Source: Heracleum sosnowskyi (lineage: Eukaryota > Streptophyta > Magnoliopsida > Apiales > Apiaceae). Taken from it: a DNA stretch of 64,000 nucleotides. The stretch spans positions 1,488,001 through 1,552,000 of the forward strand of contig JAUIZM010000017.1 in NCBI GenBank assembly GCA_030848705.1. Reading direction: 5' to 3'. The notes under the pieces were generated by a model. That model saw nothing but the letters and a program-made list of their open reading frames with translations. It made no database searches and was not told where the DNA came from. Each line of letters opens with the position of its first letter. The first letter of the stretch is position 1. Positions 31,511 to 41,521 of the stretch are shown here, piece by piece. The position numbers and the translations under genes are program-made.

Positions 31511-33473
31511 TATATATAAAAATAGGATAAAGAGAATCTACCTGGCACGGTAGAAAAATTCTCTACCTAAGTGTTTGACCTGTGATGGGCTTGTCGTTAC
31601 CCAAGTTGACTGCATTATGTGCTAGTCGTTTAGGCCTGACGTGGACGTTAAGAGTTTAAGCAGGGAAGTTTGTAACACCTTAGAAGTTGTTTGGTTGACA
31701 GATAAATATAGATAAATATATGAGAACTTGATATTCCTAGGAAGTAGGAAATTATAAACTTGTTTGGTTGACATTCATATAGGAAGTAGAAGTTACTGGA
31801 AAGTTAAAATTCCCATAAAATGCAGGAAGTTGCTTACCCACCCTCCCCTCGGTTACTTACACTTCCCGTGATTTATAAATTCCTACATACAACCAAACAT
31901 AATTTCCAAGTTCCCAGGAACTTGATAGAAGGAATTAATTATCCAGGTATTAAAACTTACCCCGGAAGGGAATACCCAAATGCAACCAAACGAGCGCTTA
32001 GTCCCACATCGAGTAGATTTGAGACTTCTGTTCAGTTTATAAGGTAAAGTACTGCTACCAATAAACACCAAAAAATTATGATCTTTTGGGGGCTTGTAGT
32101 GAGCTTGTCGTTACCCAAGTTGACTGTATTTGAGTCAGTAGACTTCGGGTTTTTTCGGACCCGGAATCAGGACTTGACCCGATTTTTGAAAAAAACTCAA
32201 GATTTGACCCATGTTGTCGCAATTTATTTGTAGAGAATTCAACCAGGAATTTGTGATAACCTTTGATAGTATGTGATACTTTTTTTTTTGAGAAATAATA
32301 AGTGATACTTTTGTGGATTATTTACGTATTATTTTTCTTATTAATAATATTATATTATAAATGAGTCATTGCTAGGCGCTAGCTCTTTTATACCAGGAGC
32401 TTTGAATTTTTTGGAGACCCAAAAGTTACACTGACCACTTGTCAACAAAAAAGAAAAAGAAAAGGGGAAAGGAAACATTGATCCGGGCTGGTTGAGAAAT
32501 GAGAAAAGCAAAATTTGATGATCTATTTAGAGTGTACTATGTTATAGCTCCCGCTAGGCACACTGGATTTAAAAAATTATTTTATAAATATTATAAAAAT
32601 AATAATTAGACTAAATTAAATAAATCGAATAATTGTACAATTCTGATCAATTAATATAATTGTAAAAGAAATCATTTTAATACAATAAAATTTTATTTTT
32701 ATCTGTAATAAACACATTCAAACATTAATTCAATTTAAATAATTTATTGTACATAATATATGATAATATGCATTAATTAACTTACCAAAATTAAAAGATT
32801 GATTCATTTTTTTCTTAATGAGGTTACTATAAATATTATAAATGATATTAATGATTTATAGATATGTATAAACTTTCTATAATTAATAATGGGTGTGGAT
32901 CATATCCAAATGTAAATATGAATATCAAACCAAAAAATGAACTATCCAATGTGTCAAAATAAAGTTAAAAAACTTCATCTGAACCTAAATATGGATACCA
33001 AACCTAAGATATGGGATATCCACAAATTTATAATATATAGATATAGATTTTTTAATGAGGTTACTATAAATATTATAAATGATATTAATGATTTATAGAT
33101 ATGTATAAACTTTCTATAATTAATAATGGGTGTGGATCATATCCAAATGTAAATATGAATATCAAACCAAAAAATGGACTATCCAATGGGTCAAAATAAA
33201 GTTAAAAAGCTTCATCTGAACCTAAATATGAATACCCAAACCTAAATATGGATACCAAACCTAAGGAATGGGATATCCACAAATTTATAATATACAGATA
33301 GATAGATACAGGACAACAGTATACTAACGAAAAAGACAAAACCACATGTATCATGTATGATATTAGAATCGAATGCATATTTTTCTTTACAGTAGAGAAA
33401 AAATATAACGTTAAATTTCTCTTGGATCGTCGACCTATCTTACAGGCAAGGATCAAACACATTCTGAAAAATA
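31511..33473. other. Intergenic AT-rich DNA with decayed repeats
   Basis: No gene seen. It contains an imperfect hairpin (31532-31563) and a MITE-like segment at about 31676-31995, in which GTTTGGTTG occurs twice (near 31690, 31762) and its complement CAACCAAAC twice (near 31889, 31984). A word CTTGTCGTTACCCAAGTTGA is repeated at about 31590 and 32105. A tandem duplication lies at 32811-33297. Confidence 0.6.
32811..33297. repeat. Direct duplication (about 237 and 247 bp)
   Basis: The block starting TTAATGAGGTTACTATAAAT is repeated from about 33051. The second copy has an extra internal duplication of AACCTAAATATG. Confidence 0.85.
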
Positions 33474-35132
33474 TTAGCATTTTTTTCCTGGTAGACATTC
33501 CAGAACACCTGCAAACTTGGTGATCATTGGCACCTCTATTCCTTTGGCTGCTTTCACTAGGTTAAAATCTCTTTCGAATTTGTCGATGCTGGCCGGATCT
33601 CCAGATTCCACAAAGTATGCTCCGTTCATCATCAAATCTCCCTCAGATCGCCAGTTCCACGACCTCCACTCTGGTTCTTTAGCATACTCTCTCTTGGTTA
33701 TCTACACACATTTCATTTCATTTAGGTGCTATCATATCATACTAGCAATATATTATTAGTGCTTGTTTTGTGAGAAATATTGTACCAACTTACCTCCTTC
33801 AAACGATCATTTATAGGAGCAATGAAGCGGTTACCCTGACTAATGATGGTAGGGCCTTGGCTACCACCGATGGCATACATATTCCAGTGAGTGTAGTCGT
33901 TGTTTACTACATGAACAAATCCAAATCGGACTCTTGGCATTCTTTGAATCAACCTCTTTCCAAAGTGGTTGAACGCTAATGTGACTTGCATAAATTTGTC
34001 CTTGACTTGACTATTACTTGCACCAAGTAGCATCACCTGCATGAGACATACATTATTTTAATTAACTTACCTATATTAAATTTCAGTGATGTGTGAAAAA
34101 AGTCGCTTACATCGTTATGATCTGTGAAGTGGCTGTTTGAGATAGTGATGCCGGTAGAACCTTCAATAGCATCAATCAGACCATCAGAACACTTTGACAT
34201 AGAAACATGATCGATCCAAACGTTTGTAGAACCGAAGATAGAAATGCCATCACCATCGCTCTCTGTCCTAAATCCAAAGTGATCTACACTATTTCTAATC
34301 ATTCCACCGCTACCTCTGACAATATCATGTACGCGAATGCCATGGATAATAACATTGTTTATATATTGAACAGTAATTCCAGCACCATAAGCAATATGTA
34401 CTCTAGCTCCACGTCCATCAATAGTCTTATCACTTGTCATAATCAGCTCCTGTTGCAATCTAATTGTCATATCATGTGCAAAGATAATCCACAGGCGTCC
34501 AGTCTGGATCACTGCATGCCTTATAGTTCCGGGCCTAGGATTAATCATGTCGTCATCAGATGGGTCAGTCACCACATAAATTGGTCCACCCTTTCCTCCA
34601 ATAGCGGGTTTCCCAAATCCGATTCCACAGTCTGCAAGCCTAAAGCGGTTATCAGCCCATTTGCGGTTGCATCTCCAGCAATTGTCGATTGGGTTGGTGG
34701 TAATGCATGGACCCTTATATTTATGTCCCCTAAGGGACCTCCTTGTGTCGTTTGCTGAGGCTTTCAGCATCCTGATTAGTCAATGCAAACAACAATTCGG
34801 ATTATGTAAACTTGTTGAATGATTAAAGATCACTAAATCTTTTTAGTTTACCATACAAATGCACAACTAGATCATGCACGGTCTGCTTCACAAAAATATA
34901 AATAACATATGAAGAATATATGTAGAGGGAAAGACCTGTGAACTGCCTCATTGGTGTGAGCGGTGACAAGGTGTGGATAAGGCTTGTAAGCACTGAGGGT
35001 ATGATTGTAAGCTATAAGGGCACGTTCCTTCCAATAAGCCTCATCATCATGTTCTTGAGCATTGAGGGTGGGAATAAAAGCCACAAAACAAGCCAAAACA
35101 ACTAAAGAATATGTCAGCTTGGTTCCCTCCAT
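33474..35132 (-). CDS. Secreted pectate lyase (polysaccharide lyase family 1), 442 aa, four exons
   Basis: Minus-strand exons 34936-35132, 34111-34771, 33794-34036 and 33474-33701 all join with GT-AG introns of 164, 74 and 92 bases, and the sum is exactly 443 codons. A signal peptide (hydrophobic core SLVVLACFVAFI, end near NAQE) predicts export to the cell wall. There it would cleave de-esterified homogalacturonan by calcium-dependent beta-elimination. Family motifs are DPSDDDMINPRPGTIRHA, IDGRG, the calcium-site segment DGDGISIFG, WIDHVSMSKCSDGLIDAIEGST, and RMPRVRFGFVHVVNNDY with the catalytic arginine region. Relatives usually have RMPRCRHGY, so RFGF is a local deviation. The length is normal, and the closest class by feel is the Amb a 1-like group. 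No disruption is seen, so it is probably functional. Confidence 0.95.
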
Positions 35133-35938
35133 TATATGTTATTATTAGTATTATTTGACTGATTGGTCCTTCAATTTCTGCACTTTGGCCAACAGGTGGC
35201 CAGACCGAACCCACGCTAAACGTGGGTTCGATTGTGTTTTGGAGAAGGAGTACCGGAAAAAAAACAAGATAATGAATTGGAACTAATCGTCCTCTTATTG
35301 AGATATAAATGAAAGTTTACATTCATATATACCCAAAATTTGTTTAAATTTAGCTTAAACCAATCCTAATTATGCATCTGGTTAAGAGGAGATCAAGGAC
35401 AGCCCTCCATTTTTTACTGCTTAATGGTTTTGTGGTATTTGCTTGGTACGGCAAGCCAAACATAGTGAATCATGCAGTACTAACTTAGAATTAGTGCTGG
35501 TTTGTTGTCTTAAAGTTACAGTACCAGAGATTAATTAATACACACATGACTATTTCAATTTGGTAATATACTAAACCAATAATTTCCAAATTTTAGTAGC
35601 TTTGAACATTTCTCTAAATTTCATGGAGCTATTAAAATAGACTTGCATTGTCATTATAAAAATTTTAAACTACATTCACAATAAATTACGCAGGATTATA
35701 AGTTTAGCTGTTTAGACAACAAAATAAGTGACCGAATATCTAAGATCAATCTAAAAGAGGTGAACAATTACACGTAACGACCTAAGCTGTTATCAGTTAT
35801 TGTTTCAGAGTGAAGGCCTATCCAAGTTCTGCAATCTTTTCCACAACCTTGTTGTCCAGTCCACCAGATATTGGACGACACTTATGCTGGATAGAAGATC
35901 TAGTTTATCCTTTGTCTCAGGAGTGATTATCTACTAAT
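35133..35938. other. Pectate lyase upstream region
   Basis: No gene. It holds the presumed promoter and 5' UTR of the minus-strand pectate lyase, including a CCAATCAG word (minus strand) near 35160 and a strong hairpin at 35206-35230. The rest is AT-rich with no further structure noted. Confidence 0.5.
35206..35230. other. Perfect hairpin 74-98 bases upstream of the pectate lyase ATG
   Basis: CGAACCCACG, loop CTAAA, CGTGGGTTCG: a 10-bp perfect stem in AT-rich surroundings. It could be a folded 5' leader element or an inverted binding site with a CACG/CGTG core. Confidence 0.7.
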
Positions 35939-36217
35939 ATGACTGGTACAGGAGGCTTTTTTTATCAAGTCCAGACAGAGACAGTCTATACATCATCTGC
36001 AGTTGTCAATTCTTGGATGTATGTCAATGCACAAGATCAGATGTGCGGTCCTCACATTACGGAGCAGTTGTATGAGGGGTTGTCCTCTGGTTTCTTTCTG
36101 GATAACCTTCCTGTAAGCCCCGTAACGAGTGAGAGTTTGATGAACTCTGTTCCACTGAAATACTTTAAACAGTTTCAGGACCATACTTCTACAGGCTTTG
36201 TATGTGGAGCGCTTTAA
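35939..36217 (+). pseudogene. Gene fragment, GYF-like segment possibly from an ATXR3/SDG2-type methyltransferase
   Basis: A 92-codon open stretch contains WMYVNAQDQMCGPHI, EQLYEGLSSGF and VPLKYFKQFQDH. This looks like a conserved plant nuclear-protein segment in the style of GYF domains. By memory it is closest to the N-terminal half of H3K4 methyltransferase ATXR3-like proteins, but I cannot verify that. No flanking exons are visible within 1 kb on either side, so this is most likely a relic or transduplicated exon, not a gene. Confidence 0.4.
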
Positions 36218-36678
36218 GTTGGGAGTAAATTTAATATGAAAGCTATGTCAATTACCTTATGATTGCACCTATTCTATGCAATATGCTTGCTCTAATGATC
36301 TAATGTCTGGAAAAATTGGCCCAAGTGGCAGAAAAAAACCAAACTTCTGCACTTGCTTAGTTGCTTGCTTACCTTACTACACAATGAAGTATTAGGATGA
36401 ACCTAACAAGGTAAAATGTTTGGATGAGGAAACAATATTTATCCATGAAAGCACAATGATTTATTTTCAATTATAACTGGATTAGATTCCCATTCCCATG
36501 TGTCCAATGACCGGAAACTATCAGTCTTGAGGGGAAGGCAGGGTTTTTTTTTCTAACCAAGGGGAAGGCAGGTTTTGCTGTCAAACCAATGTAGATTTCT
36601 GGTCTGAATTTTTTAGCTAAGGATTGTTTGTTACTCTCAACCCCCTAATTCCAATATGGTCAACTAGAGCATGAATTA
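36218..36678. other. Intergenic spacer
   Basis: No gene or clear element. The word GGGGAAGGCAGGTTTT is repeated closely at 36532 and 36560. Confidence 0.5.
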
Positions 36679-37339
36679 AGAGCATCTCCAATAAACTCTT
36701 AAATAAATTTTTTAATTCAAAAATAAAAAGTATGACAAAAGAAGGAACTCCAATAAAATTTTAGTGGCTTTTAAATAGATTAAGAACCTATGCTCTCTTC
36801 TCAATTTTAAGAGCTAGCTCTTAACTATTTTTTACTAATATAATATTCACTCACATGATTGAATTTAAATGTTTATCATAGTCAAATTTGAAATATGATT
36901 AAAATATAAGTTAAGAGTCAAATTCAAGAGTATGGGTGGAGTTAACACGAATATCTATATACTAAGAGCATCTCCAATGGGTTAAATGGCATTTAGGTCA
37001 CTAAACTGACTAGTAACTTTCAATTGGGTCATCGAACTGAAAAAGCTTTCAATTAGGTCACTAAACACAGGAACGTTTTCATTGTAATCACTAAACACAT
37101 AAAAACTTTCACGGGCGTTAAGTCTCGTTGACTTTAGACGGGGCTCCGTCTATTTCTGCCACATCAGTTGCCAAATCAGCTGCCACATCGGTTAACCCAC
37201 CAAACAGAAACCCAATCAACCCGACCCGTTAAAAACCCACCCCCTTTTTATTCTTTTAATTCCCGTTCTAAAACACACAATCCCTAAATTCCCGTTCTAA
37301 TTCCCGATCCCGATCCCTAATTCTAAACTAACTGCAAAT

Positions 37340-37836
37340 ATGGTGAAAACTCGATCGGGTATTGAGGTCCGTTTAACTCAAAAAGACAATGATGAAGATG
37401 AATTTGTCAATGAAGATGCTGTCGAAGAAGAACAAATGGAGACGGCCGATGAAGATGATAACGCCGGTGAAGATGATAACGTCAGTGAAGATGATAACGT
37501 CGGTGAAGAAGAAGAAATGGGAACGAATGGTGAACAAATGGAAACACAGTAAGTAACTTAATCTTTACTTTTTTAATTGTATTGTATGAATGTGCTTTTT
37601 TCATGAGTTTGTAAATTAGGTTTTTATAAATTCTTTACATTTACAGGAATAAATTGTTTGAAGTGACCTTATACTATGGAGGTCATTTTGTTCATGTTCC
37701 TTATGAATCGTATACAAGTCATGTCAAAAAGGTGCAAAATGATATCGATTTTGAGAACATTAGTATGGATGAATTAAAGTTATGTTTTGGTGCTGTTATT
37801 GGTATCGATTTTGATGCACACATCACAAAACAATAA
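37340..37836 (+). CDS. mudrA-like transposase N-terminus (truncated), two exons
   Basis: Exon 37340-37548, GT-AG intron, exon 37647-37836. The product is about 132 residues: an acidic Glu/Asp-rich tract with GEDDNV repeats, then FEVTLYYGGHFVHVPYESY, which resembles the PB1-like N-terminal domain of plant MuDR transposases. It stops before any DDE catalytic core, zinc knuckle or SWIM finger, so it cannot be a transposase. It may be a remnant or a truncated regulator. Confidence 0.55.
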
Positions 37837-37950
37837 CACATTGTTCTTTGTCAACACACATCACAGAACAATAACAACACATTGATGCACACAACATTAT
37901 CACTTCTGCCAACTACAACCATTAATGAACATACCAAGCTAACACTCACA

Positions 37951-38547
37951 CTACTTGAAGAACCTAACAACAAACCAAACTATAACAATAATCAATAGCA
38001 ACTTCTTCATTTTGCTACCACTTCTGCCATCCTTTTCCTTATGCACCAAACCTGATAATTCATCATTTTTCTTTCGAAGTGACACACATTCTTCATTGAA
38101 AACCAACATTTTTTTTTCGACAAAACGTAACTCTATCGTAGCTCTTTGCAGTTCTTCATCTTTGGCTCTTAGTTTTGCCTTCAATGCTTCAACAACCTCT
38201 CTTGCTCTATCTGTGTAAGGAGGATCAGCCCACAAAAAGAAGTTGCACTTTTTTCTTGCATCCTGACCAATATTTGCGCCAAGTTAGAACATACAATCAG
38301 GAATGAAAACAAATTTAAAAAGTAAACTTGCCTTGTACTGGCTGCAACCAAAGAACCTTCTTCCCGGGTCCATTGTGCCTTCTCTCCAAGCTTCTTGACA
38401 AGGAGCCACAAGATCGCACTTGCATTTGATACCATTGAATCGATATTCAAAATCAGAGTCGTGGTTTTTATTGCTCATGAAGTAGTTATTACTACTTGTG
38501 CCGTATGGATTTCTAATAGATGAACAACTGCTCTTACTACTAGACAT
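37951..38547 (-). CDS. GRF-type zinc-finger protein with C-terminal membrane anchor, 175 aa
   Basis: Exon 38332-38547 and exon 37951-38262 (minus strand) join across an intron with a GC donor (AAG|GCAAGT) and a GTCAG acceptor. The join restores SQYKDARKKC and gives exactly 176 codons. Domains are a Ser/Asn-rich start, a GRF zinc finger (CKCDLVAPC...GRRFFGC, residues about 37-70), a coiled coil (about 90-150) and a hydrophobic tail (KKLLLIIVIVWFVVRFF). Both ORFs of this MULE are intact. Such GRF-coiled coil-tail proteins are common in plants and often mobile-element associated. Function not known. Confidence 0.65.
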
Positions 38548-39649
38548 GAACCCTAATTGAACCCTAATTGAGATATGGAAGAAGAGGAGAAATGACTGAT
38601 TACATGGGTTGGGTAACGGGTTATATAACAGCTAGGTCGGGTAACGGGTAATGGGTCGGGTTATGCCATGTCAGCTGCTTCGTCATTTTTCCGTCTCCTT
38701 TCTAACGTTTGTAACGACAAGTGACCTGATTGAAAATATTAAATTGACTTGTGACCTGATTGAAAGCTTTTTCAGTTCGATGACCCAATTGAAAGTTACT
38801 AGTCAGTTTAGTGACCTAAATGCCATTTAACCCCATCTCCAATAGACTCTTAACTTAAACAAGCTCTTAAGTCCAAAAATAAAGAGCACAATAAAAAAAA
38901 TGAGTTCCAATAGACTCTTAGTGATTCTTAAAAAGTTTAAGAGTCTATTCTCTCTCCTCAAATTTTAAGAGCTACTACAGGGCTCTTAACTATTTTTTAC
39001 TAATAAAATATTTACTTTTACAATTAAATTTAAATGTTTGTCATAGTTATGTTTGAAATATGATTAAAATATAACTTAAGAGTCAATATAAAGAATATGT
39101 TGGAGTTGACACAAATATCTATGTGCTAACTTGGTAAGAGTCTATTGTTTGTATTATATTTAGGAGCTAAACTAGGAGACTATTGGAGATGTTCTAATTT
39201 GCTAAGAGACTATTATTTAGTCAAATTTGAAATACAAATAAAATATAAGTTTGGAGTCAAAATAAAAAAGTATGATTGTAATTGACACGAATATCTATAA
39301 ACTAACTTTCTAAGAAGTTATTATTTATATTGGGTCCGTCTGAGGTAGCTTAAAATAAGTAACTTATGCCTTAAAATGAATAAGTGTAGTATAAGTGATA
39401 AGTAATTATTACTTTTAAGTTAGTTTGATGTTTGGATAAATTTACTTATAAGTTAATGAAGTGTTTGGTAATTATAACTTATAAGTTAAAAAATTTATTG
39501 AAAAACAACTTTTTATTCAGTACATGAAATTCAATACATGAGGTTTTAAATATATAAAAAGCGAAACATTACAACATTTACGGAATTTGAGCAGCAATCT
39601 CATCACGTTTTGCAATCCATATATTATCGACATCAGTCTCGCTTTCAGT

Positions 39650-41183
39650 TTATGTATCCCTATTATTACTTCTCGAAGTAGAATTGTCGAGAACGTAAGT
39701 TTCACTTTCAGCAGTTTCAAACGCACTATCTTCTGTATTTGACTTTCGAATGTAATTATGAATCGTCATTGTAGCCAAAACGATATCGGTCTGTGTATCT
39801 ATCGAATACATTGGCATATTTGCTAAAATAGCAAATCTAGGTTTCCAAACTCCAAATGTTCGCTCGATAACCATTCTACATGAAGAATGTAGGTGATTAA
39901 ATTTTTCTTTTGCATTTCGAGGTGCACGTGCGGTACCATTAGCCCGATGAAAATCTTGGATGTGGTATCTTACACTTGCACCTTTGTACGGAGCCATATA
40001 TCCTCTTTTGTGTGGATAACCTGCATCTACAAGATAAAATTTATTTCCAGTTGCATGTGGAAAGTTAAGCTCAGTTCTACTTTTAGCCTTGGTTAAGATG
40101 CGGCTGTCGTGTGCTCCGCCTTCCCATCCCGCCCATGCAAAAGTAAAACACAGGTTAAAATCACACAATGCAAGAATATTTTGAGTAGCATATCCTTTTC
40201 GACCAAAATAAGGTGTACGCTCTGATTCATGTATCCGGCATTTAATATGAGTTCCATCAATAGCTCCTATAGCATTCTGCAATTAATATGAATATATTTA
40301 CAACAACAATTATATTTGTAATATTTGAAAAATAATGCACATGCACGAATAAACTTACTTTAAAATGTGGATAATATTGACTCTATTGAGGTTTATGATA
40401 TCCAGCTCCAGGATTATAATTTGGATCTGGAGTTATAAAATCCTTTGCCATCCTACAGATCGCTTCGAGAACAAAATGAAAATGTCGACTTATTGTCTCA
40501 CCGGAATGATTGAACATTTCTTGCATTAAACGATTTCCTGTCCCATGAGCAACAGTCATTAGGAACATACCGACCTCCTCGTAATTGGACATTCCACGCG
40601 TGTAAACCAATCCATATCGTTCAACTAAAGTATGACATAATGACTGAAAGGCAACATTGTTCATACGAAAATCTTGATAGTATCGAGTATCGTTTCCTTC
40701 TAATATTTCACGAATTAATCTTAATCATGTGCGAATTGAAGTACGACATGGCTCTTTGTGGACAAATGTTTCATAGTAGTACACGAAAGTGTATGCAGCA
40801 GCAGTACATACAACTTGCCAATCAAATAAATTTTCCGCACTTTCCTCTTCATTTTCTTCTTTCAATGTGTATGAAACTTTAGCAAAAGGATTAAATGCAT
40901 TCACAGACTGATCAATATAATTGTACGTATTAGAAGAATCGCCAAAACTAAAGTTGGAAGACTGACGAAAATTATTGAATGCGTTAGAAGAATTCTGAAA
41001 ATGGGAGTTAGAAAAAACAACTGAAGAATCACCAAAATGATCATTGAAAGACGGGTTGTGATTGTTGTATGGAGCATTAGATGACTGGCTGTAATTGTTG
41101 TATTGAGAATTAGAAGATTGGTCGAATTGATTATCTCCACTAACATATTGACTGAAAGGAGTATTTTTGTTGAAAGGATCCAT
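39650..41183 (-). pseudogene. PIF/Harbinger DDE transposase with two nonsense codons
   Basis: Exon 1 is 40359-41183 and exon 2 is 39650-40276, with a GTAAG donor and TTGCAG acceptor rejoining FKNAIGAIDGTHI. The N-terminus is Asn/Ser/Phe-rich, then a helix-turn-helix-like region. The DDE_4 catalytic residues lie in GAIDGTH, VDAGYPHKRGYMAPYKG and VIERTFGVWK. The reading frame is otherwise continuous but has TGA at 40725-40727 and TAG at 40383-40385, the latter just before the intron. Nonsense-only damage suggests recent inactivation. Confidence 0.88.
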
Positions 41184-41521
41184 TTACGTGAATGAATTTC
41201 AGAAGACTGGCTTTGATATTTTTGAAAGAGAATTGTGAAATCTAGCTTCATATATATACACAGATACAAGTTGATGTTAACCGTATTGTTTCCATGTGAT
41301 ACACAGAAAATGTAACCTACAAACCAACAATTTGTTTACTGTAACCATGTGAAACTGAAACACAAATCATCCATTACAAGTTGAAAATACTGCATGAAAA
41401 GAGTTCACAGCATTACATGACAGAATAACAGGATCTACTTTTAACAAAAGTAGATATGAAAATCTATTCCTATCACAGCTTTTAGATGCACAGAGTCACA
41501 GGAATAACATAAATAAATATT

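Larger units (their letters stand above)
36979..38833. mobile_element. Mutator-like element (MULE) with two genes, 1855 bp
   Basis: The terminal inverted repeats are identical for about 75 bases (start GGGTTAAATGGCATTTAGGT), then match to base 83 with one mismatch. A perfect 10-bp target duplication, CATCTCCAAT, lies at 36969-36978 and 38834-38843 inside a MITE. Long TIRs and a 9-11 bp duplication are the MULE signature. Inside are a truncated mudrA-like gene (plus strand) and a GRF zinc-finger gene (minus strand). It has no full transposase, so it is nonautonomous. The near-identical TIRs point to recent mobility. Confidence 0.92.
36679..39331. repeat. Tandem cluster of AGAGCATCTCCAAT-type MITEs (interrupted)
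   Basis: About three related copies with AGAGCATCTCCAATA-ACTCTTA heads and a shared body (TTAACTATTTTTTACTAATA, GAAATATGATTAAAATATAA, GACACGAATATCTAT). Copy A lies at about 36679-36962. Copy B lies at 36963-36978 plus 38844-39200 and is interrupted by the MULE. Copy C lies at about 39200-39331 plus 44892-44940 and is interrupted by the PIF element. The word is common in plant MITEs near genes; the superfamily is not assigned. Confidence 0.7.

Noticed and set aside
33737..34042. Separate small genes inside the pectate lyase region
   Set aside because: They are exons 2-4 of one gene; splice sites and phases join them exactly.
36979..38833. Classifying the 1.9-kb element as PIF or hAT
   Set aside because: A 10-bp duplication and 75-bp TIRs fit Mutator; hAT would give 8 bp with short TIRs and PIF 3 bp.
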